34,090 nucleotides of DNA from JAQUCI01 sp964553255 (GCA_964553255.1 CAZKJS010000016.1:1-34090), one strand, 5' to 3'. Positions 15,401 through 24,932 are shown, counted from the first letter of the stretch. A program made the numbers and translations. The notes: generated by a model not told the origin, from the sequence alone.

Positions 15401-17529
15401 CATTGATTTTTTTCAATATATACATCACGTGGTTTACTGCCTTGGGCAGGACCAATAAGTCCTCTTTGTTCCATAACATCAACCAAACGTGCGGCACGAT
15501 TATAACCAATACCAAATTTCCTTTGTAATAAGGAAGTAGAAGCTTTTTGAGCCTCTTTTACATACTCAACGACTTCATCATAAAGTGGATCAGCTGAATA
15601 GTTTGTATTAAACCCATCTTGATCATTATCTAACTCTTCTAGTCTAATAAAAGCATCATCATAGCTTGGTTTAGCTTGATTAGCGGAATATTGGGCAATC
15701 TTACTTACTTCATCATCAGTAACATAAACACCTTGTAAACGGATTGCTGTAGGCTCACCAATAGGCCAATACAACATATCACCATTTCCTAATAAACGCT
15801 CTGCTCCAACTGTATCAATGATTGTACGAGAATCAATACCACTACTAACCGCAAAGGCGATACGACTTGGAATATTAGCTTTAATGATACCAGTAATGAC
15901 ATCCGTACTAGGTCTTTGCGTAGCGACGATCAAATGGATACCAGCAGCTCTAGCCAATTGCGTTATTCTTTGAATACTTTGTTCAACATCTTTGCCAACC
16001 GTAGACATTAAATCAGCCAACTCGTCAATGATAACGACAATACGTGGCATTAAAGCTAGTTTTTCTTCAGGATGATTTCTCAAATATTCATTATAAGATG
16101 CAATATTTCGTACACCACATTTAGAGAATATCTCATAACGATTTTCCATATAATCAACGATAACTTTTAAAGCTTTTGCGGCGTCATTGCTATCATTGAT
16201 AACTGGACCAATCAGATGAGGAATTTGATGGTATTGTGTAAATTCAACCTTTTTAGGATCGATTAGTAACATCTTAATTTCATCAGGTGATGCTCTAAGT
16301 AACATTGTACAAATCAAGCCATTAACACAAACTGATTTACCACTACCAGTTGCACCAGCAATTAATAAATGTGGCATTTTATCTAATTCACAGTAAACAG
16401 GTTTACCCATAAGATCTTTACCAAGGATAAATGTGAGTTTCTTGTGTTTCATATCTTCTGGTATTGAACTTATCAGCTCAAGCATTCTTACAGGGATCAT
16501 CTCTACATTAGGTATTTCAACACCAACCGCATTTCTTCCAGGGATTGGCGCTTCAATTCGTATACTTTTAGCAGCTAATTCCATTTTTAAGTTATCCTGG
16601 ATCGCTGCTATTTTGCTTATCTTGACATTAGAATCAGGTTTTATCTCGATTTTAGTGACTGAAGGTCCAACATTATTGCCAATTAATTCCGCATTGATAC
16701 CAAATTCTTTCAATATCTCAAGTAACCTTCTTGACTTTTGATCTGCAGCTCTACTGTTCAAACTTGAACTTTTCTTATTAGTGACATTTTCAAGTAATGA
16801 TAAAGGTGGTAAAGCATAATTAAGATTGGAAGTGATCGTAGCAGCTGAAGTTGTTTTCACAATTTCAGACGAAGTCAGATCAACGGTTCTTGTTGTTTTA
16901 GGTTTATCGATATCGATAAATACTGATTTCTTCTTCTCAGATTTATCTTGCTCTTTAAACTCTTCATCACTGATTATTGTTGTTGTAGTTTTCTTCGGTT
17001 TGATAATTTGCGGTAATTGCTTAAAATCAACTAGTAATAGTAAACTAATTAATGCAAATGCACCGATAATAACATAGGTACCATTCTTTTCAACCAATAA
17101 GGAGGTAATAGCATAAAGTATTGCTCCAACAAAGCCCCCATGAGTATTTTGTTCACTACTGAATATTGATCCAATGCGACTTAAATACTCTTTAATAACA
17201 TCAAAGCCTGTAAGTTCATTAAATCCATTCATTGATTGCCATAATAAAAAAGCAAAATATAAAATGATCAATGAAAACAAATATTTGTTAAATCTTAATT
17301 GTTTTCTTCGTGCAAAAATGATGAACAAAGCAATCATAAGCAGAATAAAATAAATAATAAAGTCGTGCTGACCAAATAAAAATCTGACGATGTTGGTTAA
17401 AAAGATACCAATTGGTCCATAGCGTTGAAAACCAATAATGACAAAAGCGATGATCACCACCCCTAATATTGTCATATATATATCATTCTCTAAGTTATGA
17501 GTTGTATTCTTTTTCTTTTTTCCCGACAT
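15400..17529 (-). CDS. ftsK: DNA translocase FtsK/SpoIIIE
   Basis: A 709-residue septal DNA pump that moves chromosomes through the closing septum. Four hydrophobic segments occupy about residues 18-165, followed by a low-complexity Thr/Lys linker (about 175-260). The alpha domain and the RecA-like motor come next, with Walker A GATGSGKSV (392-400) and Walker B VVIIDELADL. The C-terminal winged-helix gamma domain (LLQRKFGIGYNRAARLVDVMEQRGLIG) would read KOPS/SRS sequences. The stop is TGA. It starts 12 bases after the RNase J gene and shares that gene's transcript. Confidence 0.96.
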   Translation of the reverse strand: MSGKKKKNTTHNLENDIYMTILGVVIIAFVIIGFQRYGPIGIFLTNIVRFLFGQHDFIIYFILLMIALFIIFARRKQLRFNKYLFSLIILYFAFLLWQSMNGFNELTGFDVIKEYLSRIGSIFSSEQNTHGGFVGAILYAITSLLVEKNGTYVIIGAFALISLLLLVDFKQLPQIIKPKKTTTTIISDEEFKEQDKSEKKKSVFIDIDKPKTTRTVDLTSSEIVKTTSAATITSNLNYALPPLSLLENVTNKKSSSLNSRAADQKSRRLLEILKEFGINAELIGNNVGPSVTKIEIKPDSNVKISKIAAIQDNLKMELAAKSIRIEAPIPGRNAVGVEIPNVEMIPVRMLELISSIPEDMKHKKLTFILGKDLMGKPVYCELDKMPHLLIAGATGSGKSVCVNGLICTMLLRASPDEIKMLLIDPKKVEFTQYHQIPHLIGPVINDSNDAAKALKVIVDYMENRYEIFSKCGVRNIASYNEYLRNHPEEKLALMPRIVVIIDELADLMSTVGKDVEQSIQRITQLARAAGIHLIVATQRPSTDVITGIIKANIPSRIAFAVSSGIDSRTIIDTVGAERLLGNGDMLYWPIGEPTAIRLQGVYVTDDEVSKIAQYSANQAKPSYDDAFIRLEELDNDQDGFNTNYSADPLYDEVVEYVKEAQKASTSLLQRKFGIGYNRAARLVDVMEQRGLIGPAQGSKPRDVYIEKNQ

Positions 17530-17541
17530 CTTTATTCTCCC

Positions 17542-19206
17542 TTAATCAGCTATATTAATCTCAACAATGGTAGGTAATATCATCGGTCTTTTACCTGTTT
17601 CTCTTAGTAAATAACGAGTTATACGATCTTTAGCTTCCATTCTTATCGCCATATTTTCAAAACGTTTCTGTTCTACTGCTTCTTTGATCGTTTCCTCAAG
17701 GATGTTCCCGACTTCTTTTACGATATAGTCAGCGTCTTTTAAGTAGATAAGTCCTCTTGATTGCACATCAGGTCCACCGATTACTTCTTTGGTATTGTAA
17801 TTGATTATGATACCAACAATGATAGCTCCATCTTTTGATAGTACATCACGGTCTTTTAATACAAAGCTACTAACATCAGTATTATAATTACTATCAATCA
17901 TGACTTCATTTAGATTGATCAAATCTGATGTTGTTTTTAATAAACCATTTTCAAAAGATGCAATCTGACCATTATCTAAAACGATGATATGGTCAGCTCG
18001 ATAACCCATATCAAGCGCAATATTGGCGTTATTTACTAAATGACGGTATTCACCCTTGATCGGTACGTAATATTTTGGCTTGAAAAGATAGATCATCATT
18101 TTTAAATCTTCGGTTGAAGCGTGAATTGAGCGTACTTTACGACTATCTAGTACTACAACCTTAACATTTTCTTTGTAAAGTTCGTTTTCCATATTACTTG
18201 CTTCAATTTCAATTGCATCACCACTTGGAGATCCTATTATTACCGTATCATTTTGATTAAGTGAGACAACATTGTCCTCACCCATCGCTATTTTCATCAT
18301 TATCCTAAAAACATTGGGTCCATTTCCAGTAACAAGAACAATAACATCTTCTAAATCATTACAAAATTTACTTTTTATCATATTAACTTTACTTGCTAAG
18401 AAGTAATAGCCAAGCTTTTCCACCTTTTTGAATAATTCGCGTAAGCTATCATCATAGATGAACACTCTTTTATGATACTTATTCGCAAGCTCAAGAATCT
18501 CAATAATACGATATAGGTTTTGTTCATAAGCCGTTATGATGATCCTACCTGGTGCATTTTCGATATGTGTTTCAACTAATTCAGTAATTTTATGTTGAGG
18601 AGCCGTATATCCTTTGTTATCAACACTACTTGATTCACACATTAAAACGAAAACACCTTTTTTACCTATCTCAGCAAATTCTGCAACATCACTTGCGAAT
18701 GGAGCTAATTTAACATCAGAATCGATAATGTATTCACCACAATATACAATATAACCTTGACTGGTAGCTATAGCTAAGCCATAACCATCCATAATTGATG
18801 TCGTTAAGCCAAAAGTAACAACCTCAATTTTTCCAATTTTTAGCCTATCACTTCGTTTGATCAAGTTCAATTTATACTTAGTAATCCCTAATTTCTGCAT
18901 GTTCATCTCAATTACAGCTGCTGTTAGGGGTGTTGTATAGATAGGAGCATTGATCTGTTTTACCAAATGACCAAGCGCTCCTAAAACATCATCATGGGCA
19001 TGAGTTATAAAGATAGCTTTTACTCTATCTTTGTTTTTTATTAAATAACTAAAATCTGGGATGATCATTTCAACACCCAGTTGATTACTTTCAGGATATT
19101 TTAATCCTGCTTCAATTAAAATTATATCGTCATTGATCTCGACTACATAAAGATTCTTTCCATCTTCATCAAGACCACCTAACGCAAAAAGGCGGATATT
19201 TTCCAT
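17542..19206 (-). CDS. rnj: RNase J family protein with degenerate active site (J2-like)
   Basis: A 554-residue beta-lactamase/beta-CASP protein of the RNase J family. The start is ATG 19206 with GGAGG upstream; ATG 19218 is the alternative. The metal-binding motif reads THAHDDVLG (68-76) where active enzymes have HxHxDH, so the last His is Val. The next ligand region reads TTSIMD instead of T-H-S-I-P-D, GEYIID replaces GDFK.D, and PIKGEYRH replaces PIHGEYRH. The C-terminal RNase J domain is intact. These losses fit the J2-type subunit that pairs with an active J1. A neighbouring ftsK/spoIIIE also fits Bacillus rnjB. A true RNase J1 should be elsewhere in the genome. Confidence 0.9.
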   Translation of the reverse strand: MENIRLFALGGLDEDGKNLYVVEINDDIILIEAGLKYPESNQLGVEMIIPDFSYLIKNKDRVKAIFITHAHDDVLGALGHLVKQINAPIYTTPLTAAVIEMNMQKLGITKYKLNLIKRSDRLKIGKIEVVTFGLTTSIMDGYGLAIATSQGYIVYCGEYIIDSDVKLAPFASDVAEFAEIGKKGVFVLMCESSSVDNKGYTAPQHKITELVETHIENAPGRIIITAYEQNLYRIIEILELANKYHKRVFIYDDSLRELFKKVEKLGYYFLASKVNMIKSKFCNDLEDVIVLVTGNGPNVFRIMMKIAMGEDNVVSLNQNDTVIIGSPSGDAIEIEASNMENELYKENVKVVVLDSRKVRSIHASTEDLKMMIYLFKPKYYVPIKGEYRHLVNNANIALDMGYRADHIIVLDNGQIASFENGLLKTTSDLINLNEVMIDSNYNTDVSSFVLKDRDVLSKDGAIIVGIIINYNTKEVIGGPDVQSRGLIYLKDADYIVKEVGNILEETIKEAVEQKRFENMAIRMEAKDRITRYLLRETGKRPMILPTIVEINIAD

Positions 19207-19230
19207 TTTTTCCTCCATACTCTTTCTTTT

Positions 19231-19259
19231 ATTATACTCGTTTTAAAACATGTATTCAA
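19231..19259 (-). promoter_or_regulatory. Promoter of rnj-ftsK
   Basis: On the minus strand TTGAAT (19254-19259) and TATAAT (19231-19236) are separated by 17 bases. It lies in the short gap after miaB. Confidence 0.65.
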
Positions 19260-19267
19260 ATATAGTA

Positions 19268-20692
19268 TTAAACACATTTACCATTAAGTGACCATGTTTT
19301 AGCGTCAGTAATCAACACATCTACAATCATACCTGGCTCTAAGTTAACACCAGTAAAATTTACCAGTTTATTGGTTTCAGTATAACCGCTATAGACATTT
19401 TTGTTCTTTTTGCTCAAACCGTCCACAAGAACTTTAACGGTTTGATCAATATAAACTTCGTTTTTCATTTTAGCATACTTATCTACTTTTTCATTCAACA
19501 TGCTCAATCTTTTTTGTTTTACTTCAATACTTACATTATCAACCATATTAGCAGCTGGGGTACCACTTCGTGGTGAATATATAAAAGTATAAGCATTATC
19601 AAACTTACAATAATCATATAAAGCTAATGTATCTTGAAATTGAGCATCAGTTTCATTGGGAAATCCAACGATAATATCAGTTGAAAAAGCACAATTTGGC
19701 AATAAACTTGATAAACGATCATAAATGGCTTTATATCTTTCTATTGTGTAGCGTCTACCCATTAATTTTAAGATTTCGTTATTACCTGATTGTACCGGTA
19801 AATGTAAAAATGGCATGATATTATCATATTTAGCAATGATATCAATTGTTTCATCAGTAAAATCCCATGGGTGACTAGTAGTAAACCTAACACGTTTTAT
19901 TCCAGTTTTTGCGACTTCCTCTAAAAGCAGACTAAAACCATCATTATAACCAAGATCTTTTCCATAAGCATTAACGTTTTGTCCAAGTAAGGTAACCTCT
20001 TGATAATTATTAGCAACCAAATCTTTAACTTCAGTGATTATATCATCGATCACTCTTGATCGTTCTTTTCCTCTTGTATATGGAACAATGCAGTATGTAC
20101 AAAACTTATCACAACCATAAATAATATTGACCCATGCTTTATGTTTAATAAAGCGATCAACAGGAATGCCTTCAATAACCTCACCCTCTTTTGAATATAC
20201 TTCAAAAACTCTTTCATGGGTGATCATCACTTGATGTAATAGTTGGGGTAAACGATGAATATTATGAGTACCAAAAACTAGATCAACATGAGGATATTTA
20301 TTGATCAAAAGTTCAATTACCGCTTCTTCTTGCGCCATACATCCACCAATAGCAATTATTAGTTCCGGTTTTTTATCCTTATACTGTTTTAAATAACCAA
20401 TTTCTCCAAAAACTTTATCTTCTGCATTTTTTCGAATAGCACAGGTGTTTAAAATAACTAGATCGGCTTCATTAAGATCTTCGGTCACACTAAAACCAAG
20501 AGCTTTTAATATACCAACCAAACTTTCAGAGTCACGCTCATTTGCTTGACAACCATAAGTGCGAAGATAAAATTTTAGATCATCGCCAAGATTGCTTATT
20601 TGTTCATTCAAGTAAAAAAGATCCCGTTTAATCGGTGCTTGTTGTGTTGTTCTTTTTTGGGCATCTTTAAGTGATGGGAATTTATTTGTCAT
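19268..20692 (-). CDS. miaB: tRNA (i6A37) C2-methylthiotransferase
   Basis: A 474-residue radical-SAM enzyme that turns i6A37 into ms2i6A37 in UNN-decoding tRNAs. It has the N-terminal cluster cysteines C48 (TYGCQANERD), C84 (NTCAIR) and C118 (GGCMAQEE), the radical-SAM CDKFCTYC (194-201), the PVQSGN motif and a C-terminal TRAM domain. The first 35 residues are an extension like that of Bacillus MiaB. The ribosome binding site AAAGGA follows a terminator directly, so low-level readthrough or an unseen promoter would drive it. Its distant paralogue MtaB is encoded at 4989-6281. Confidence 0.96.
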   Translation of the reverse strand: MTNKFPSLKDAQKRTTQQAPIKRDLFYLNEQISNLGDDLKFYLRTYGCQANERDSESLVGILKALGFSVTEDLNEADLVILNTCAIRKNAEDKVFGEIGYLKQYKDKKPELIIAIGGCMAQEEAVIELLINKYPHVDLVFGTHNIHRLPQLLHQVMITHERVFEVYSKEGEVIEGIPVDRFIKHKAWVNIIYGCDKFCTYCIVPYTRGKERSRVIDDIITEVKDLVANNYQEVTLLGQNVNAYGKDLGYNDGFSLLLEEVAKTGIKRVRFTTSHPWDFTDETIDIIAKYDNIMPFLHLPVQSGNNEILKLMGRRYTIERYKAIYDRLSSLLPNCAFSTDIIVGFPNETDAQFQDTLALYDYCKFDNAYTFIYSPRSGTPAANMVDNVSIEVKQKRLSMLNEKVDKYAKMKNEVYIDQTVKVLVDGLSKKNKNVYSGYTETNKLVNFTGVNLEPGMIVDVLITDAKTWSLNGKCV

Positions 20693-20703
20693 ATTTTTCC
20701 TTT

Positions 20704-20727
20704 AAAAAACCAAGCAATGGCTTGGTT
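20704..20727 (-). terminator. Terminator after the ferredoxin gene
   Basis: AACCAAGC/GCTTGGTT with a CATT loop followed by TTTTTT on the minus strand. It begins inside the ferredoxin stop codon and ends about 12 bases before the miaB start. Confidence 0.8.
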
Positions 20728-20900
20728 TACTGCGAGATGGCTCCTACTGGGCAAGTAGCTACACATGCACCACAATCGATACACGCTGCTTCATCAACAA
20801 ATGCTTTTCCATCATCTTGCATAGTGATCGCTTCCGTCGGGCATACACCGACACAAGCACCACAACCAATACACATATCTTTATCTACTCTTGCTGGCAT
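20727..20900 (-). CDS. 2[4Fe-4S] ferredoxin
   Basis: A 57-residue bacterial-type ferredoxin with two complete cluster motifs, CIGCGACVGVCP and CIDCGACVATCP. The start is MPARVDKDM at 20900, with AGGAGG nine bases upstream; an in-frame start further upstream would begin beside the promoter. It is a small electron carrier. It lies just before miaB, which needs electrons for its Fe-S chemistry, but a specific link is only suggestive. It has its own promoter and terminator. Confidence 0.95.
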   Translation of the reverse strand: MPARVDKDMCIGCGACVGVCPTEAITMQDDGKAFVDEAACIDCGACVATCPVGAISQ

Positions 20901-20928
20901 AACGTCATTCCTCCTTGACAACACGTCT

Positions 20929-20957
20929 ATTATAGCAATCTTATAGTACAGTTTCAA
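20929..20957 (-). promoter_or_regulatory. Promoter of the ferredoxin gene
   Basis: On the minus strand TTGAAA (20952-20957) and TATAAT (20929-20934) are separated by 17 bases, close to consensus. The start of transcription would be near 20922. Confidence 0.75.
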
Positions 20958-20967
20958 CCGGTATTAA

Positions 20968-21729
20968 TCATTCTGGTCTTATCTGGATACGTATAATGCT
21001 TTTAGCTCTTTTTTCTTTGATCTCGATCAAAACCGCCGAAAAGATACCTTCACCCTCAGCAATTGCATAATGCGTTTTTTGTTTATGAATGACATTCGCA
21101 ATGACCTCATCAATATCACGACCCAAAATACTATCATAAGCGCCACACATTCCCACATCTGTAATGAAAGCACAACCATTGATGATTCTTTCATCAGCAG
21201 TTTGAATATGAGTGTGAGTGCCGATAATTGCTGTTAAGCGATGATTAAATTGCCAAACGAATAATGCTTTCTCACTTGTTGTTTCACCATGAAAATCAAC
21301 AATGTAAATGGCATCTTCATTAGCTACATTCATCAAAGCAGTAAAAGGATCACTAACATCTCTTTCCATAAAGGCTTGACCCATAATATTAATAATACCG
21401 ATAGTCTTATCTTTGATATTAAAATAGCGAACACCCTCACCCTCTTGATTGGGTTTCATGTTCAATGGTCTAATAATACGCTTATCATTGATGATCTCAT
21501 AAATATTATCCTTAGCATATGTATGATTACCCATAGTTATGACATCTATACCCCAAGAAAGAAGCTCATGGAAAATCTTGGGTGTTATCCCTTTTCCATG
21601 AGCCGCATTTTCACCATTAGCAATTATTAGATCGGGTTGATACTTTTGCTTTAATATTGGTAAGTGCTTTTTAACAGTCAAACGACCACTTTCACCAACA
21701 ATATCACCGATAAATAATACTTTTATCAT
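20968..21729 (-). CDS. ymdB: YmdB-family metallophosphoesterase
   Basis: A 253-residue calcineurin-like phosphoesterase of the YmdB family, which hydrolyses 2',3'-cyclic nucleotides in Bacillus. The metal-binding positions appear as FIGDIVGESGR, ANGENAAHGKG, TMGNHTY, IVDFHGETTSEK and GTHTHIQTADE. The ATG follows the rny stop with no gap, the conserved rny-ymdB pairing, and the stop is TGA. In Bacillus YmdB affects the choice between motility and biofilm and may act on RNA-decay products. Confidence 0.94.
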   Translation of the reverse strand: MIKVLFIGDIVGESGRLTVKKHLPILKQKYQPDLIIANGENAAHGKGITPKIFHELLSWGIDVITMGNHTYAKDNIYEIINDKRIIRPLNMKPNQEGEGVRYFNIKDKTIGIINIMGQAFMERDVSDPFTALMNVANEDAIYIVDFHGETTSEKALFVWQFNHRLTAIIGTHTHIQTADERIINGCAFITDVGMCGAYDSILGRDIDEVIANVIHKQKTHYAIAEGEGIFSAVLIEIKEKRAKSIIRIQIRPE

Positions 21730-23280
21730 TTATTTAGCTACTTCTTGTGCTCTAGTTTCTCTGATCACTGTGACTTTAATTTGTCCTGGGTAGCTTAGTT
21801 CGCTCTCAATTTTCTCTTTAATCTCACGCGCCACTCTAAAACAAGCTAAATCATCTAGTTTATCAGGAATTGCCATTACGCGAATTTCACGACCAGCTTG
21901 AATTGCATATGTCTTATCAATGCCCTCAAAGCTGTTAGCTATCTCCTCAAGTTTTTCTAAACGATTAATGTAGTTTTCCATTGACTCAAAACGAGCACCT
22001 GGTCTAGCTGCACTTAATGTATCAGCTGCTGAAACTAATATTGGTATTATTGATTTAGCCTCTACATCACCATGATGTGACTCAATAGCGTTTATTACGA
22101 CATTATTTTCACCATGCTTTTTAGCTATCTTAACACCTAGCTCAACATGACTTCCTTCAGCTTCAAAATCAATCGCCTTACCAATGTCATGTAATAAACC
22201 AGCTCTTTTTGCTAAGTTTTGATTCATACCTAATTCAGCTGCCATAATACCAGCTAAAGTAGCAACTTCAACACTGTGTTGTAAAGCATTTTGACCATAA
22301 CTATAACGATATTTTAATCGTCCAACTAATCTTATGATTTCGCGATCGACTTTACCAAGACCTAATGCGAAAATTGTTTCCTCACCAGTCTTACGGATCG
22401 TTTCCTCCAATTCCTCAGTTACTTTTTTAACTACTTCTTCAATTCTACCTGGATGAATACGCCCATCTCTAATTAAGTTTTCAAGTGCTTGACGCGCTAT
22501 TTCTCTTCTGATCGGATCAAAACAAGATACAGTGATCGTCTCTGGTGTATCATCGATGATTAGATCAACACCAGTTGCTTGTTCAATCGCTTTAATGTTG
22601 CGACCTTCACGACCAATGATACGACCCTTCATTTCTTCACTTGGCAAAGCAACAACTGAAACAGTCTTTTCTTGTGTTTCTTCTTGCGCATACCGTTGAA
22701 TAGCTAAACTAATAATGTTTCGAGCATTTTCGCTTGCTTTTGATCTTGCTTCATCTTCTTGATCTTTGATATATGTTGTAACTTCGTTTTGGATTTTCTT
22801 CTCTACAACTTCCATAAGTTCTTTTTTAGCATCCTCAACACTCATTGTGGCAATTCTTTCAAGTTCAGCATGCTGTAATTCTTTTTGTTTACTTAAATCT
22901 TCTTCCATCTTTTCCAGTACATTCAATTTATCGGTTAATTTCTTATTTTTTTCTTCGAACTGTTTTTCTTTGTTCGTTAAAACTTCATCACGGAAATTAA
23001 GGGTGTCTTCACGACGCATCAATTTTGTTTCAGCCTTTTGAGCTTCTAGTTTTTTATCCTTTATTTCCCTTTCCGCTGCAAGTTTTAATTCATAAACTTG
23101 CATACGAGCATCCAAAGCGGCTTCACGTGTTATGGTTTCAGCTTTCTCATTAGCTTCTTTTATAACTTGTTTGGCCATCTCTTGATGTTTATTTAACCTG
23201 CGATAGGACATAAATATCATGATACTTATGCCTAAAACTAAACCTACTATACCAGACAAGATGGGTATAAAATCTTGCAT
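21730..23280 (-). CDS. rny: Ribonuclease Y
   Basis: A 516-residue membrane-anchored endoribonuclease that starts mRNA decay in Bacillota. An N-terminal membrane helix (PILSGIVGLVLGISIMIF) is followed by a long charged coiled coil (about 30-190), a KH domain (GRIIGREGRNIKAIEQATG) and an HD domain (AGLLHDIGKAID). The SD GGAGG is clear. It has its own promoter, is separated from recA by a terminator, and is coupled to ymdB. Confidence 0.97.
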   Translation of the reverse strand: MQDFIPILSGIVGLVLGISIMIFMSYRRLNKHQEMAKQVIKEANEKAETITREAALDARMQVYELKLAAEREIKDKKLEAQKAETKLMRREDTLNFRDEVLTNKEKQFEEKNKKLTDKLNVLEKMEEDLSKQKELQHAELERIATMSVEDAKKELMEVVEKKIQNEVTTYIKDQEDEARSKASENARNIISLAIQRYAQEETQEKTVSVVALPSEEMKGRIIGREGRNIKAIEQATGVDLIIDDTPETITVSCFDPIRREIARQALENLIRDGRIHPGRIEEVVKKVTEELEETIRKTGEETIFALGLGKVDREIIRLVGRLKYRYSYGQNALQHSVEVATLAGIMAAELGMNQNLAKRAGLLHDIGKAIDFEAEGSHVELGVKIAKKHGENNVVINAIESHHGDVEAKSIIPILVSAADTLSAARPGARFESMENYINRLEKLEEIANSFEGIDKTYAIQAGREIRVMAIPDKLDDLACFRVAREIKEKIESELSYPGQIKVTVIRETRAQEVAK

Positions 23281-23323
23281 TTTAATACCTCCATGTCTAA
23301 GTAGTGAATTATCACTCTCTTTT

Positions 23324-23352
23324 ATATTACCTAATTTTATGTTATTTCACAA
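23324..23352 (-). promoter_or_regulatory. Promoter of rny-ymdB
   Basis: On the minus strand TTGTGA (23347-23352) and TAATAT (23324-23329) are separated by 17 bases. A short palindrome, AGTGA-ATTA-TCACT (23303-23316), lies in the leader just downstream and could be an operator or small hairpin. Confidence 0.5.
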
Positions 23353-23402
23353 TTAAATTGTTAAATAATGCCTTTTTAGTTTGTATCAAATGATCAATAA
23401 AT

Positions 23403-23442
23403 GAAACAAAAAGAAATAAGCTGATCAATCGATCAGCTTATT
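23403..23442 (-). terminator. Terminator of recA
   Basis: A 12-base-pair perfect stem (AATAAGCTGATC/GATCAGCTTATT, four-base loop, 23415-23442) is followed on the minus strand by TCTTTTTG. The upstream arm includes the recA TAA stop. Confidence 0.85.
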
Positions 23443-24439
23443 GTTCTGTTTTTTGATACATTTTTGCTCTGATAGTACTTGCTAATGAATCCGCTAATTC
23501 CGGATTAGCACTTAAATAAGCTCTAACAGCTTCTTTTCCTTGACCAATTTTCTCATCGTTGTATGAAAACCAAGCACCACTTTTCTGAATAATGTTGTAA
23601 TCGACTGCCAAATCGATGATCTCACCAAGTTTTGATATCCCAACACCATACATGATTTCAATCTGGGCGTTTTTAAAAGGTGGTGCAACTTTATTTTTAA
23701 CAACTTTTACTGTTGTTTTATTACCGATAATGTCTGTACCATTTTTGATAGCCTCGCCTTTTCTAATATCAATTCTGATCGAAGCGTAAAAACGTAATGC
23801 TCTACCACCACTGGTTGTTTCAGGATTACCAAACATGATCCCGACTTTTTCACGTAGTTGATTAATAAAGATAGCAGTACATTTACTACGATTCATGATT
23901 CCTGCCAACTTACGCATTGCTTTGGACATCAATCTAGCTTGAAGACCAATCGATGAATCAGCCATTTCACCATCAAGTTCTGCTTGTGGTACTAATGCTG
24001 CAACTGAATCTATGACAATTAAGTCAACTGCACCACTTTCAATCAACATTTCAGCGATTGATAGGGCATCTTCTCCACTATCGGGTTGTGATAATATCAA
24101 CTCATCGATATTGACACCTAAAGCCCGTGAATACATCGGATCAATGGCGTTTTCTACATCAATAAAAGCAGCTCTGCCACCAGTTTTTTGTACTTCAGCA
24201 ATAGCATGTAGTGCTAAAGTTGTTTTACCACTTGATTCGGGTCCATAAATTTCAATAATTCTCCCACGAGGATAGCCACCAACACCTAAAGCATAGTCAA
24301 TAGCTAATGAACCACTACTAATAGCGTCAACTTCAACTCTTGCTCTATCACCAAGACGCATGATAGCACCCTTACCGAATTCTTTTTCTATCTTCTTAAT
24401 CGTTTCTTCTAATAACGCATCATTATTTCTTGTTGACAT
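23438..24439 (-). CDS. recA: Recombinase RecA
   Basis: A 333-residue strand-exchange protein of homologous recombination and SOS induction. The P-loop GPESSGKTT is at about 66-74, with the MAW-like NQLREKVGIMFGNPE loop and the GGRALRFYASIRIDIR segment. The C-terminus is short and lacks a long acidic tail. It is the last gene of rodZ-pgsA-cinA-recA. Only 22 bases separate it from cinA, and no LexA/DinR-like box or promoter is evident there, so it seems to be read from the rodZ promoter or from a promoter inside cinA. Confidence 0.98.
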   Translation of the reverse strand: MSTRNNDALLEETIKKIEKEFGKGAIMRLGDRARVEVDAISSGSLAIDYALGVGGYPRGRIIEIYGPESSGKTTLALHAIAEVQKTGGRAAFIDVENAIDPMYSRALGVNIDELILSQPDSGEDALSIAEMLIESGAVDLIVIDSVAALVPQAELDGEMADSSIGLQARLMSKAMRKLAGIMNRSKCTAIFINQLREKVGIMFGNPETTSGGRALRFYASIRIDIRKGEAIKNGTDIIGNKTTVKVVKNKVAPPFKNAQIEIMYGVGISKLGEIIDLAVDYNIIQKSGAWFSYNDEKIGQGKEAVRAYLSANPELADSLASTIRAKMYQKTEQ

Positions 24440-24461
24440 GATTTCCTCCTTTAATAAAATA

Positions 24462-24932
24462 TCAAACTATTACTTCATTTCCTAAAATCTGTAACAATCG
24501 AACAATCGTCTTATTAACGATATCATTTCTGATCTTGTTTCGTGATTTACTTATATGATCACAAAACAAGTAGTTTTTATCTTTAATTCTAATAACACTA
24601 TATACTAATCCAACCGCTTTGTTTTCCATAACTGTTGGACCAGCATTGCCTGTAAAACTAACTGCTATATCGGTTTCAAAGATATTTTGACAATTTTTAG
24701 CCATAACTATAGCTGTTTCTTCACTAATAGCACCATATTTGTTAATAATATTTTGATCAACATGGCCAACTTTTATCTTGGCTTGATTTGAATAAGTCAC
24801 AAGCGTTCCTTTATAAATTTTTGATACCCCACTATATGAGGTAATCTTTGCCCCAAACAAACCACCGGTTAAACTTTCCATTGTACTAATCGTCAGATTT
24901 AACTTGATTAATTCAGTTACTAAAGTGCGCAT
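24462..24932 (-). CDS. cinA: CinA C-terminal domain protein (PncC-type NMN deamidase)
   Basis: A 156-residue protein equal to the C-terminal domain of CinA only. It has TMESLTGGLFGAKITSYSGVSKIYKG, ISEETAIVMAKN and SFTGNAGP, the family's active-site segments. PncC enzymes convert nicotinamide mononucleotide to nicotinic acid mononucleotide in pyridine nucleotide recycling. The N-terminal MoCF-like domain found in Bacillus CinA is absent. The gene abuts pgsA, and the pgsA-cinA-recA order is conserved in Bacilli. Confidence 0.9.
   Translation of the reverse strand: MRTLVTELIKLNLTISTMESLTGGLFGAKITSYSGVSKIYKGTLVTYSNQAKIKVGHVDQNIINKYGAISEETAIVMAKNCQNIFETDIAVSFTGNAGPTVMENKAVGLVYSVIRIKDKNYLFCDHISKSRNKIRNDIVNKTIVRLLQILGNEVIV

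Noticed and set aside
15270..15515. Open frame across the ftsK-ymfF junction
   Set aside because: It lies over the ends of two well-supported genes in another frame, spans the terminator, and its product resembles no protein.
4989..20692. Two methylthiotransferases (MtaB and MiaB) considered as a duplication
   Set aside because: They are the two ordinary ancient paralogues with different tRNA targets, each in its conserved neighbourhood.
22766..23041. Plus-strand frame opposite the rny coiled coil, Ser/Phe-rich
   Set aside because: Typical antisense shadow of a Lys/Glu-rich coiled coil; no ribosome binding site.
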